64,000 nt of DNA, taken from positions 3,906,001 through 3,970,000 of the forward strand of contig NZ_LT629696.1 in assembly GCF_900100265.1 (NCBI RefSeq), given 5' to 3'. Position 1 is the stretch's first letter. The number at the start of each line of letters is the position of its first letter. Positions 42,806 to 51,204 of the stretch are shown piece after piece. The DNA comes from Leifsonia sp. 466MF. GTDB lineage: Bacteria > Actinomycetota > Actinomycetes > Actinomycetales > Microbacteriaceae. A program made the position numbers and the translations under genes. A model generated the notes under the pieces. It did no database searches. It had not been told where the DNA came from and saw only the letters and a program-made list of their open reading frames with translations.

Positions 42806-45763
42806 ATGCCCCAGCCGAAGCCTCCGCGCGCGTCGCAGACGACCCCGTCCGACGCGTTGCGGCTGAACGGGCTGGACGCGCTCTTCCACGGTCACCCGGA
42901 CGGCGTGTGCGTCGTCGACGTCGACGGCACCTTCGTCGAGTGCAACCGTGCGCTCGCCGACCTGACCGGCTATTCCGCCGAGGAGCTGACGGGGATGTCG
43001 TTCGCTCGGCTGCTGCATCCCGACTCCCTCGGCTACACGCTCGCCCGGTTCGAGGAGGCGCTCGCCGGCCAGAATCGGCGGTACGTCACGCGCGTCCTCA
43101 CGCCTGAGGGCCGCATGCGTTCGCTGGATGTGACGATCATCCCCCTGCGCGGCACCGACGGCGCGGTGGCGGCCGTGCTGGCGATCGCCCGCGACATCGG
43201 CGACGTGGAGCGCTCGGCCGCGGCGGCTGCGGGCAACGAGGCGCTGGTGCGCATGGCGGCCCGCATCGCCGGCTTCGCCGGGTGGGTCGTCGACGTGACG
43301 ACCGGCGGTGTCGAGTGGAGCGAGGAACTGTTCCGCCTGCTCGGGATGGAGCCCGGCCGCGTGCCGCTGGACGCGGAGGCGCTCGCGCTGTTCGAGCCGG
43401 AGGACCGTCGCGCAGTGCGCACCGCGTTCCAGCGCACCGCGCTCCACGGTGACCCTCTGGATGTGCGGGCCACGATCGTCGACGCGTCCGGCCGGCTGGT
43501 GCACGCGCACCTGGTGGGCGAGCCGGAGCGCAACGAGAACGGCGAGGTGGTCCGCATTCACGGTGCGTTCCACGACGTCACCGCACTGGTGCGCCACCGG
43601 GAGGAGCAGCGGGCGATGGCGCGTCTGCTGCGGAACTCGCTCGACCAGGTGCACGACGCCATCGGCTTCGTCGACCGCTCCTGGCGGTTCACGTTCGCGA
43701 ACTCGTGGGCGCTGCAGCTCGGCGGGATCGACGAGACGCGGCTGCGCGACCGGACCGTGTGGGAGATGTTCCCGACCGCGCTCGGCAGCGCGTTCGAGGG
43801 CATCTACCGCGACGCGATGGACCGCGGCGTCGCTGGGAGCGCCCGCGCGTACTCGCCGGAGTGGGGTTGCTGGTTCGAGGTGGACGCGCATCCCACCGAA
43901 GGCGGCATCGCGATCATCGTCCGGGATGTGACCGAGGACCAGGAGGCCCGGCGCACGCTCGAGCAGTACACGCGGCGGGTGGCGTCGCAGGCCGCCCTGC
44001 TGGACGCCGCGCGCGACGCGATCCTGGTGCGCGACCTCGGCGGCGTCATCCGCTACTGGAACCGCGGCGCGGAAGCGATCTACGGCATCCCGGCGTCCGA
44101 GGCGGTGGGGCATTCCGTGCGCGAGCTGCTCTACGACGACCCGGCCGAGTTCGACGCGGCGACCGAGGCGCTGATGCGCGACGGGTTCTGGGTGGGCGAG
44201 CTGCGCCAGCGACGGGTCGACGGTTCGCTGCTCATCGCCGACTGCCGCTGGCAGCTGTCGCGCGGAGAGGACGGCGAGGTGACCGTCTTCGCCGTCAACT
44301 CGGACATCACCGAACATCGCAGGCAGGAGGAGCAGCGCATCCGGACCCAGCGGCTGGAGAGCCTGGGAACCCTCGCCGGCGGCATCGCCCACGACCTCAA
44401 CAACGTGCTCACGCCCATCCTCATGTCGGTGCAGCTGCTCCGGCAGGACGAACAGGATGCGCGCAGACGCGACCTGCTCGACACCCTCGATGCGGCGGCG
44501 CAGCGCGGGGCAGGGATGATCCGTCAGGTGCTGTCGTTCGCACGCGGCTCCGAGGGGAGGCGGGAGCCGGTCGACCTGGGCGCCCTGCTGCGGGAGGTCG
44601 AGCGGTTCTGCCGCGAGACGCTTCCGCGCTCCATCGAGCTGGTGGTGGATGCGCCCGCCGAGCTGCCGCCGGTGACGGGGGACGACACCGAGCTGTTCCA
44701 GGTGCTGGTGAACCTGATCACGAACGCCCGCGACGCGATGCCCGAGGGAGGCGTGCTGACCGTGCGCGCGGCCGCCGGCGACGCCGGAGTGCGACTCGAG
44801 GTGCGCGACTCGGGGGTCGGGATGGACGGGCGGACGGCCGGCCGCATCCTGGAGCCGTTCTTCACGACGAAGGAGAGCGGAACCGGCCTCGGCCTGCCGA
44901 CCTCCGCCGCCATCGTGAAGGCGCACGGCGGCGAGCTGCAGGTCGAGACCGCTCCCGGCGCCGGCACGTCGATCGCGTTCGTCCTTCCCCAGGCAAAGGG
45001 AGAGGCAGACGGACGCTCCCCGGTGCGTGCGCCGGCCGTGCCGCGCGGAGCCGGCCGTCGGGTGCTCGTCGTCGACGACGAGGCAGCGATCGGCGAGCTG
45101 GTGCGGCAGACCCTCGACCAGAACGATTTCGTGACCGAGGTCGCGGGCGGCCCGGAGGCGCTCGAGCTGCTGGCCGGTGGCCGCCGCTTCGATGCGGTCG
45201 TGACCGACATCATGATGCCCGGCGTCCCCGGCGAACGCATCGCCCGGATGGTGGCGGAGCAGCAGCCCGGGGCGGCGATCGTGCTGATGAGCGGGATGCT
45301 GCCCGGTCCCTCTGCGCGAGCGTCGGTCGAGCGCGATGGCGCGTACTTCCTGGCCAAGCCGTTCACCCCTGCCGCCCTGCTCGCGACACTGGACTCCGCG
45401 CTGAAGCAGCAGAGGGGCCTCGCCCCGGAGGCGGTCCTCCGCTCCCTCGTCGAGCCGGCGCTGCGGGAGGCGGTCGCCGCCCTGCAGGCGGGGCTCCTCT
45501 CCGAGGCGGAGCGGGAACGCCTGCGGGCCTCGCTGACGGTGGCAGCCGAGTCGTCCCAGCTGGCCCTGGGCGACCGGGCGTCGGAGCCGCGCATCCACCG
45601 GATCGTCGGGGCGGCAGCATCCGCGGCGATGGCGCTCTCGTTCGGCGCCGACATCGTCCCGGTGGCGGACATCCGGGAGCGGCTGGAGGAGGGCCTGAGG
45701 CTTATGGCGGCGGGATCCTGGCCACCCGAAGACCAGGATCCCGCCGCGGAGGTGTCGCGCTGA
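42806..45763 (+). CDS. Multi-PAS hybrid sensor histidine kinase with receiver domain
   Basis: 985 residues, no membrane segment, so a cytosolic sensor. Four PAS-type modules at about 15-125 (FHGHPDGVCVVDVDGTFVEC), 150-260, 275-385 and 395-510 (GVIRYWNRGAEAIYGIPASE). HisKA with phospho-His in GGIAHDLNNVL near residue 528, HATPase with NLITNARDAMPEGG and FFTTKESGTGLGLPT, then a receiver at about 751-870 with Asp near 800 (VVTDIMMPG) and Lys in FLAKPFTP. The last 115 residues match nothing I know. Stimulus unknown; it probably pairs with the divergent regulator at 41900. Confidence 0.9.
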   Translation: MPQPKPPRASQTTPSDALRLNGLDALFHGHPDGVCVVDVDGTFVECNRALADLTGYSAEELTGMSFARLLHPDSLGYTLARFEEALAGQNRRYVTRVLTPEGRMRSLDVTIIPLRGTDGAVAAVLAIARDIGDVERSAAAAAGNEALVRMAARIAGFAGWVVDVTTGGVEWSEELFRLLGMEPGRVPLDAEALALFEPEDRRAVRTAFQRTALHGDPLDVRATIVDASGRLVHAHLVGEPERNENGEVVRIHGAFHDVTALVRHREEQRAMARLLRNSLDQVHDAIGFVDRSWRFTFANSWALQLGGIDETRLRDRTVWEMFPTALGSAFEGIYRDAMDRGVAGSARAYSPEWGCWFEVDAHPTEGGIAIIVRDVTEDQEARRTLEQYTRRVASQAALLDAARDAILVRDLGGVIRYWNRGAEAIYGIPASEAVGHSVRELLYDDPAEFDAATEALMRDGFWVGELRQRRVDGSLLIADCRWQLSRGEDGEVTVFAVNSDITEHRRQEEQRIRTQRLESLGTLAGGIAHDLNNVLTPILMSVQLLRQDEQDARRRDLLDTLDAAAQRGAGMIRQVLSFARGSEGRREPVDLGALLREVERFCRETLPRSIELVVDAPAELPPVTGDDTELFQVLVNLITNARDAMPEGGVLTVRAAAGDAGVRLEVRDSGVGMDGRTAGRILEPFFTTKESGTGLGLPTSAAIVKAHGGELQVETAPGAGTSIAFVLPQAKGEADGRSPVRAPAVPRGAGRRVLVVDDEAAIGELVRQTLDQNDFVTEVAGGPEALELLAGGRRFDAVVTDIMMPGVPGERIARMVAEQQPGAAIVLMSGMLPGPSARASVERDGAYFLAKPFTPAALLATLDSALKQQRGLAPEAVLRSLVEPALREAVAALQAGLLSEAERERLRASLTVAAESSQLALGDRASEPRIHRIVGAAASAAMALSFGADIVPVADIRERLEEGLRLMAAGSWPPEDQDPAAEVSR

Positions 45764-45893
45764 CGCCGTCGTGGACCGGGGGGAACGGGACGGCGCCTGC
45801 GCGCGACGCACACGATCTTCGCCGGTGACGACCGGCGAGTGCAACGAGACCACCGGACGGCTGTGCGTCGTGCGAACAAATCGACTAGCCAGG

Positions 45894-45905
45894 GAGAGCG
45901 CTCTC
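45894..45905. promoter_or_regulatory. Perfect 12-bp palindrome GAGAGCGCTCTC
   Basis: A CG-centred palindrome 18 nt before the RHH gene start. Its form fits LacI-family operators of the CebR sort, but it differs from both operator sets in this window. Confidence 0.4.
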
Positions 45906-45923
45906 TTGTGTAAGGCTTCGGAC

Positions 45924-46229
45924 ATGAAGGAATCTCACAGCGCCGAGATGACGGAACCGGCGTCCGTTCACGGGCCGGGCCGCGCCCCGGCTGGGATGCC
46001 CCTCACGATCCGCCTCGGCGAGCAGGAGTACGCCGCCCTCGTCCGGATCGCACGCTCACGCGAGACCACAGCAGCAGCCCTGGTGGAGAAGCTGGTGCTG
46101 CACGCGTTGAGCCGGGCCGAAGTGCCACCACCGGCGGACTCGCACCCCGCGCGGAGGCACACCACCTACGAGGAGGCGACGGCGGGTTTCCGCCCGGACG
46201 TCCCCGCACGAACGGCGCCCGACGTGTAG
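45924..46229 (+). CDS. Ribbon-helix-helix-like protein
   Basis: 101 residues. MPLTIRLGEQEYAALVRIAR and ETTAAALVEKLVLHALS (about residues 25-65) form the strand plus two helices of an RHH DNA-binding fold, with a disordered Pro/Arg tail (THEEAT-like TTYEEATAGFRPD). It could be an antitoxin-like regulator, but no toxin gene adjoins it. The ATG at 45924 follows the 12-bp palindrome, suggesting regulation there. Confidence 0.68.
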   Translation: MKESHSAEMTEPASVHGPGRAPAGMPLTIRLGEQEYAALVRIARSRETTAAALVEKLVLHALSRAEVPPPADSHPARRHTTYEEATAGFRPDVPARTAPDV

Positions 46230-46274
46230 GAGTCCGCCGCAGCAGCACCACTTTCACCGTTCTCACAGCGCGCG

Positions 46275-46280
46275 TACAGT
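46275..46280 (+). promoter_or_regulatory. Leaderless-type -10 box TACAGT
   Basis: TACAGT ends 7 nt before the GTG at 46288, the first gene of the 46288-49686 unit. Confidence 0.55.
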
Positions 46281-46287
46281 CCTCGGC

Positions 46288-46737
46288 GTGAAGCATCGAC
46301 ACATCGCCACGGGGGCGGTGGCGCTGCTGGTGGCGGGCGTGCTCGTGGGCTGCTCCGCCGACGACAGCGCACGCGGCTCCCTGTCCCAGTCCGCCGGAAC
46401 CGCCGCATCGGCCGCCCGCGCAGCCGGGCTCGTGCTCGGCCTGCACGAGCAGGACCAGATCTTGTCGACCGTGCAGGACACCGGTCTGACCGATGTCGCC
46501 GACCGCCTGGCGCAGGAGGCGCAGACGGTTTCGACGATGACCGCCATCGGCGGGATCGGCGCCAGGCGCGACAGCGTGCTGGCCGACATCCGGGCGGCTC
46601 AGGATGTGGTGACCGCCGCTCAGCGGGCCCAGGCGTCCGGCACGGACTCGGCAGCCACGGTCGACCGGCAGCGCCGCGAGCTCGATCGGCTCGCTCAGGA
46701 GCTGCAGGCGGCATCCCAGCGGCTGGAGCGCGAATGA
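46288..46737 (+). CDS. Lipoprotein of unknown function
   Basis: 149 residues with signal peptide and lipobox VLVGC (Cys22). The mature part is entirely helical, with a coiled coil at the C-terminus (VDRQRRELDRLAQELQAASQ). Anchored outside the membrane. It overlaps the transporter gene by 4 nt (ATGA), so the two products probably work together. Confidence 0.78.
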   Translation: MKHRHIATGAVALLVAGVLVGCSADDSARGSLSQSAGTAASAARAAGLVLGLHEQDQILSTVQDTGLTDVADRLAQEAQTVSTMTAIGGIGARRDSVLADIRAAQDVVTAAQRAQASGTDSAATVDRQRRELDRLAQELQAASQRLERE

Positions 46738-47966
46738 AGGGGATCTTCGCCGTCGCGCTCGGCGTGCTGACCGCCATCGGCGGATTCGTCGACATCGGTG
46801 ACCTCGTCACGAACAGCGTCGTCGGGTCGCGGTTCGGGATGACGCTGACCTGGGTCGTCCTCGTCGGCGTGGTCGGCATCTGCCTGTTCGCCCAGATGTC
46901 CGGACGGGTCGCCGCGGTGAGCGGCCGGGCGACCTTCGAGATCATCCGCGAGCGGCTCGGAGCCCGGATGGCCCTCGCGAACCTGTCGGCCTCGTTCCTG
47001 ATCAACCTGCTGACTCTGACCGCGGAGATCGGCGGTATCGCGCTCGCCCTTCAGCTCGCCTCCAGCATCGAGCCCGTGCTCTGGTTCCCCGTCGCGGCCA
47101 TCGCGGTGTGGATCGTCATCTGGCGGGTCAAGTTCTCGATCATGGAGAACGTGACGGGGCTGCTGGGCCTCGCCCTGGTCGTGTTCGCCGTCGCCCTGTT
47201 CTTCCTCCACCCGGACTGGTCCGCCCTCGGCTCGCAGGTGCTGCTCCAGCCGTCGCCGCACACCGACGAGACGCCCGCGACGTACTGGTACTACGCGATC
47301 GCGCTGTTCGGCGCGGCGATGACGCCCTACGAGGTGTTCTTCTTCTCGTCCGGCGCGATCGAGGAGAAGTGGAAGAAGAAGGACCTGGCTCAGTCGCGTC
47401 TCAACGTGCTCGTCGGCTTCCCCCTCGGCGGTCTGCTGTCGCTCGCCATTGCCGCGTGCGCCACGGTCGTGCTCCTCCCCAAGGGCATCCAGGTGGAGTC
47501 GTTGTTCGAGACGGCGCTTCCCGTGGCGCAGGCGCTCGGCAAGATCGGGCTCATCATCGTCATCCTCGGCTTCGTGGCCGCGACCTTCGGCGCCGCCCTC
47601 GAGGTGACGCTGTCGAGCGGGTACACGCTGGGGCAGTTCTTCGGCTGGCCGTGGGGCAAGTTCCGGCGCCCGGCCTCGGCGTCGCGGTTCCACGCCGTGA
47701 TGATCCTGTCGCTGGTGGTCGCCCTCGGCATCCTCTTCACCGGCGTCGACCCGGTACAGGTGACCGAGTTCTCGGTGGTGTTCTCGGCGATCGCCCTGCC
47801 GTTGACGTATCTTCCGATCCTGATCGTCGCGAACGACCCCAAATACATGGGGGACGAGGTCAACGGCAGAGCGACGAACTTCTTCGGCCTGATCTACCTC
47901 GGACTCATCCTGGTGGCGTCGATCGCCGCCATCCCCCTCATGATCGTGACGGGAGCAGGAGCATGA
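46734..47966 (+). CDS. NRAMP-related divalent metal/proton transporter, divergent
   Basis: 410 residues, eleven hydrophobic segments. It has NRAMP-like topology, but the usual metal-site DPGN in segment 1 reads VDIGD (GGFVDIGDLVTNSVVG), and the MPH of segment 6 appears as MTPYEVFFFSSGAIEE. Such substitutions occur in NRAMP-related proteins with altered substrate, for example magnesium. Embedded in a unit with a lipoprotein before it and two small proteins and a glycosyltransferase after it, with ATGA overlaps on both sides. Confidence 0.8.
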   Translation: MKGIFAVALGVLTAIGGFVDIGDLVTNSVVGSRFGMTLTWVVLVGVVGICLFAQMSGRVAAVSGRATFEIIRERLGARMALANLSASFLINLLTLTAEIGGIALALQLASSIEPVLWFPVAAIAVWIVIWRVKFSIMENVTGLLGLALVVFAVALFFLHPDWSALGSQVLLQPSPHTDETPATYWYYAIALFGAAMTPYEVFFFSSGAIEEKWKKKDLAQSRLNVLVGFPLGGLLSLAIAACATVVLLPKGIQVESLFETALPVAQALGKIGLIIVILGFVAATFGAALEVTLSSGYTLGQFFGWPWGKFRRPASASRFHAVMILSLVVALGILFTGVDPVQVTEFSVVFSAIALPLTYLPILIVANDPKYMGDEVNGRATNFFGLIYLGLILVASIAAIPLMIVTGAGA

Positions 47967-48367
47967 CGCAGAAAAGCCACCTTCCGCCGGCGCCGGCCGT
48001 CGCCGGCCGTGTGCTGGACGCCGGGCTCGATCTCCTCGACCGGCAGATCCTCGACCCCGACGCCGTCCCGGTCAGCACCGTCGACGATCTGGAGCTGACC
48101 ACGCCGGACGACCTGGAGCACCTCGACCCGGACTCCCCGCCGATCATCGAGTCGCTGCTCACCGGTCCCATCCTGCTGACCCGGGTCTTCGGCGGGCGGC
48201 TTCCCGACTCCCGGTTCATCCGAATCCCGTGGAAGGTGGTCGCCGACCCGGGAACGGTCGTGAGGGTGGGCGTCGCGGCCGACTCGCTCGACGCGAGCTG
48301 GACCGAACGATGGATGCGCGACCACGTGATCGCGCGCATCCCCGGGGGTCGTCATGATCCTGAGTGA
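47963..48367 (+). CDS. Unknown protein, possibly PRC-barrel-like
   Basis: 134 residues. LDAGLDLLDRQILDPDAVPV and VSTVDDLELT resemble the start of a PRC-barrel sheet, and FIRIPWKVVADPGTVVRVGV is a later strand pair. It overlaps the transporter gene by 4 nt and the next gene by 14 nt. With the next product, also barrel-like, it may form a metal-linked or envelope complex; this is inference. Confidence 0.7.
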   Translation: MTQKSHLPPAPAVAGRVLDAGLDLLDRQILDPDAVPVSTVDDLELTTPDDLEHLDPDSPPIIESLLTGPILLTRVFGGRLPDSRFIRIPWKVVADPGTVVRVGVAADSLDASWTERWMRDHVIARIPGGRHDPE

Positions 48368-48698
48368 CCTGCTCGGCAGCCCGGTGCTGACCGCGGAAGG
48401 CGAGCGGCTCGGCGTCGTGGTCGACGCCCGGTTCGCGCTCGACGGCCCGCCCGACGGGCTGCTCGCCGCCGCGCGACTGCACGGCCTGGTGGTGAGCCCG
48501 CACGCCCACGAATCGTTCGCCGGCTACGAGCGGAGAGATGTGGATGCGCCGGCGCTGATCGCCCGCTTCCTGCGCTGGCGTGCGCGCGGCTCGGTGCTGG
48601 TTCTGTGGCCGGACCTCGCGTCGTTCAGTGACGACGTCATCCGGCTGCGTCCGGGCGCGACGCTGTACTCGCCGCGCTTCGACTCCTCGGAGTCCTGA
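48354..48698 (+). CDS. Unknown small protein, PRC-barrel-like
   Basis: 114 residues starting MILSDLLGSPVLTAEGERLG, a PRC-barrel-type opening (LLGxxVxxxxGxxLGxVxD, followed by VVVDARFAL), with a second strand set ARLHGLVVSPHAH. Function unknown. It overlaps the gene before it and lies 10 nt before the glycosyltransferase gene. Confidence 0.72.
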   Translation: MILSDLLGSPVLTAEGERLGVVVDARFALDGPPDGLLAAARLHGLVVSPHAHESFAGYERRDVDAPALIARFLRWRARGSVLVLWPDLASFSDDVIRLRPGATLYSPRFDSSES

Positions 48699-48708
48699 GG
48701 GGCGCCGG

Positions 48709-49686
48709 ATGCGTCTCGATGCCGAATACGTGCTGCCGCTCCGCTGGTCGGACGACGCCGGCCTCGCGGAGCTGGTCGCGTACCTGACGAGGTTGCGTGA
48801 GTTCATCGACGTCACGGTGGTCGACGGGTCGGAGCAGGAACGCTTCAGCGCGCACGCCCGGGCGTTCCCGCCGGGAGTCCGGCACCTCCCCGCCGAGCCG
48901 TGGCCCGGTCACAACGGCAAGGTCGCCGGGGTCATGACCGGCCTCCGGACCGCCCGCCACGACCGTGTCGTGCTGGCCGACGACGACGTCCGGTACGACG
49001 AGGGAGCGTTGCGCGCGGTCGTCGGGATGCTCGACGCCGGTGACCTCGTGCGGCCGCAGAACGTGTTCGACCCCGCGCCGTGGCATGCGCGCTGGGACAC
49101 CGGGCGCAGTCTCCTGAACCGCGCACTCCGTCACGACTATCCCGGCACACTCGCGGTCCGCCGTTCGCTGGTGCTCGCGGCCGGCGGGTACGACGGCGAC
49201 GTGCTCTTCGAGAACCTGGAGCTCATCCGCACCGTCCAGGCGGCCGGGGGACGGGTGATCGCGGCCGATTGGATCGGCGTCGTCCGGCGGCCGCCGGAGG
49301 TCGGCCACTTCCTGCGGCAGCGGGTGCGGCAGGCCTACGACGACTTCGCGCAGCCGGCGCGGTTGGCGGCCGAGCTGGCCATGCTGCCCCTCGCGCTCGC
49401 CTCGCTGCGGCGTCCTGGGCGCCTGCTCGCGGGGGTGCTCGCCGTGATGGCGCTCGCCGAGGTGGGCCGGCGCCGGGCGGGAGGACGTCGGTTGTTCCCG
49501 GCGACGGCTGCACTGTGGGCGCCGGCGTGGCTGGCCGAGCGCGCCGTCTGCGTCTGGCTCGCCGTCGGTGCTCGCCTCCGCGGCGGCGTCCGGTACTCGG
49601 ACGGCCGCCTCCGGCGCGCGGCGACCCCCCTCCGTACTCTCCGCCGTGCTTCATCAAGCCGACGATTCGTGCCGAATGTGCGCTAA
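48709..49686 (+). CDS. Family 2-like glycosyltransferase
   Basis: 325 residues. A GT-A domain: VTVVDGSEQERF near residue 36, VVLADDDVRYDEGALRAVVG near 86 with a DDD metal site, and GGYDGDVLFENLELI near 160, followed by VGHFLRQRVRQAYDDFAQPA and two hydrophobic segments that would tether it to the membrane. The last residues (SSSRRFVPNVR) are encoded by a family B repeat that also contains the stop codon, so the native C-terminus has been replaced or extended. Last gene of its unit. Confidence 0.82.
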   Translation: MRLDAEYVLPLRWSDDAGLAELVAYLTRLREFIDVTVVDGSEQERFSAHARAFPPGVRHLPAEPWPGHNGKVAGVMTGLRTARHDRVVLADDDVRYDEGALRAVVGMLDAGDLVRPQNVFDPAPWHARWDTGRSLLNRALRHDYPGTLAVRRSLVLAAGGYDGDVLFENLELIRTVQAAGGRVIAADWIGVVRRPPEVGHFLRQRVRQAYDDFAQPARLAAELAMLPLALASLRRPGRLLAGVLAVMALAEVGRRRAGGRRLFPATAALWAPAWLAERAVCVWLAVGARLRGGVRYSDGRLRRAATPLRTLRRASSSRRFVPNVR

Positions 49687-49719
49687 CGACGCGCCGAACC
49701 GCACATTCGGCACGAATCG
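49663..49719. repeat. Perfect inverted repeat, family B, spanning a stop codon
   Basis: CGATTCGTGCCGAATGTGCG (49663-49682) and its exact complement (49700-49719) flank 17 nt that contain the TAA of the glycosyltransferase gene. It may also end transcription. Confidence 0.88.
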
Positions 49720-49802
49720 AGCGCCAACTCTGACGCGCACGCACCGAAGCGGCGCCCAGGCAACCGGTTGACCCAGCGCGCTTCCCCCGGTTGCTTGGGG
49801 GT

Positions 49803-50840
49803 ATGACACCACGCATCACCCCGCGGGGGCCGGTGAGCGAGGCGCTGCTGGACGCGCTCACAACCGATCCCTCCGCCGCATCGGACGACGTCGTCCGCTT
49901 CACTGAGAACGCCACCGCCGCCCTCGCAGCGGAGCCGGACCTCCTCGCCGACGAGGACCTCCAGCTGACCCTCCTCCTGCTCTACGGCCTCCACTACGGA
50001 GACACCGTCGAAGCCGACGACGAGTGGGAGTGGAACCCGGACCTGCTGCGCACCCGCCGAGCCATCGAGCGCGTGTTCGAGCGCCAGCTGCGGGAGCGCG
50101 TCCCCGTCGGCGACCTGCCCGAGCCGAACGCGGATGCGGTCGCCGCCTACCTGTTCGACCTCACCTCGGAGGACGGCGGCCCCAGCCTCTCCCGCTTCCT
50201 CGCCAAGAAGGCGACCGAGGAGCAGGCGGTGGAGTTCGTCATCCACCGCTCCATCTACACGCGCAAGGAGGCGGACCCGCACTCCTGGGCCATCCCTCGC
50301 CTCACCGGCCGGGCGAAGGCGGCGCTCGTGGAGGTGCAGTCCGACGAGTACGGCGCCGGGCGCCCGGACCGCATCCACGCGGAGATCTTCGGTCGCACGA
50401 TGCGCAACCTCGGGCTCGACGACAGCTACGGCGCCTACATCGACAACGTGCCCGCGATCACCCTCGCGTCGTTCACGATGATGTCGATGTTCGGCCTCAA
50501 CCGCAGCCTCCGCGGCGCCATCACCGGTCACCTCGCGGCATTCGAGATGACCTCGTCCATCCCGAACCGCTTCTACGGCAACGGGTTCCGGCGGCTCGGT
50601 CACGACGACGAGGTCACGTGGTACTACGACGAGCACGTCGAGGCGGATGCGGTGCACGAGCAGATCGCGGGCCGCGACCTCGCCGGTGGTCTCGCCGAGC
50701 AGCATCCCGAGCTCCTGCCCGACATCGTCTTCGGCGCCGCCGCCTGCCTCTACGTGGACGGCCTCGCCGGCCAGCACATGCTGGAGAGCTTCGAAGCGGG
50801 CCGCAGCTCGCTCCGCCAGCCCGTGGCGGTGGCGGTATGA
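49803..50840 (+). CDS. Iron-containing redox enzyme family protein (haem-oxygenase-like)
   Basis: 345 residues, helical. EFVIHRSIYTRKEADPHSWA near residue 138, VEVQSDEYGAGRPDRIHAEI near 175 and HLAAFEMTSSIPNRFYGNGF near 240 give the spaced His/Glu ligands of a diiron haem-oxygenase-like (CADD-type) fold. This group includes N-oxygenases and desaturases; substrate unknown. The ATG at 49803 follows a GGGGGT site. It overlaps the CDSGH gene by 4 nt. Confidence 0.85.
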   Translation: MTPRITPRGPVSEALLDALTTDPSAASDDVVRFTENATAALAAEPDLLADEDLQLTLLLLYGLHYGDTVEADDEWEWNPDLLRTRRAIERVFERQLRERVPVGDLPEPNADAVAAYLFDLTSEDGGPSLSRFLAKKATEEQAVEFVIHRSIYTRKEADPHSWAIPRLTGRAKAALVEVQSDEYGAGRPDRIHAEIFGRTMRNLGLDDSYGAYIDNVPAITLASFTMMSMFGLNRSLRGAITGHLAAFEMTSSIPNRFYGNGFRRLGHDDEVTWYYDEHVEADAVHEQIAGRDLAGGLAEQHPELLPDIVFGAAACLYVDGLAGQHMLESFEAGRSSLRQPVAVAV

Positions 50841-51043
50841 CGGCCCACGAGGAGGAGCCGGTGATCGTGGCCTGCCCCGACGGCCCCCTGCTCGTGCGCG
50901 GTCACATCGACCTGACGACACCCGACGGCACACCGATCGAGCAGCACCGGCGCACGGTGGCGCTCTGCCGCTGCGGCGTCTCGACGATCAAGCCGTTCTG
51001 CGACGGCAGCCACAAAGCGGTGCACTTCCGCACCGACCACTGA
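50837..51043 (+). CDS. CDGSH iron-sulfur domain protein
   Basis: 68 residues with the full CDGSH motif CRCGVSTIKPFCDGSH (residues about 45-60), which holds a labile [2Fe-2S] cluster through three Cys and one His. Coupled by ATGA overlap to the diiron-type protein, so it may supply electrons to it. Cytosolic. Confidence 0.88.
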   Translation: MTAHEEEPVIVACPDGPLLVRGHIDLTTPDGTPIEQHRRTVALCRCGVSTIKPFCDGSHKAVHFRTDH

Positions 51044-51075
51044 AGACCACCCACCACACGAGAGAAGGAGCGGAC

Positions 51076-51195
51076 ATGTCCGACCCCCAGAACACCGAAG
51101 GCGACCGCCACGACGAGAACACCGAGGCGGAGCAGCAGATCGTCGACAAGCCCTCGCAGGCGGAAGGCGACGAGGGCGACAGCGACAACGGCTAA
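51076..51195 (+). CDS. Small acidic protein
   Basis: 39 residues, MSDPQNTEGDRHDENTEAEQ, ending in acidic and Gly residues; disordered and strongly negative. AGAAGGAG lies 5 nt before the ATG, one of the best ribosome sites in the window, so it is probably real and well expressed. Same unit as the CDGSH gene. The stop codon TAA is also part of the -10 box of the next gene. Confidence 0.65.
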   Translation: MSDPQNTEGDRHDENTEAEQQIVDKPSQAEGDEGDSDNG

Positions 51196-51198
51196 GGT
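51193..51198 (+). promoter_or_regulatory. Leaderless-type -10 box TAAGGT
   Basis: TAAGGT overlaps the small acidic protein's stop codon and ends 6 nt before the ATG at 51205. Confidence 0.5.
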
Positions 51199-51204
51199 TC
51201 CTGC

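Noticed and set aside
45924..46229. Toxin-antitoxin pair with the RHH protein as antitoxin
   Set aside because: No toxin-like gene adjoins it; the neighbours are a kinase and a lipoprotein/transporter unit.
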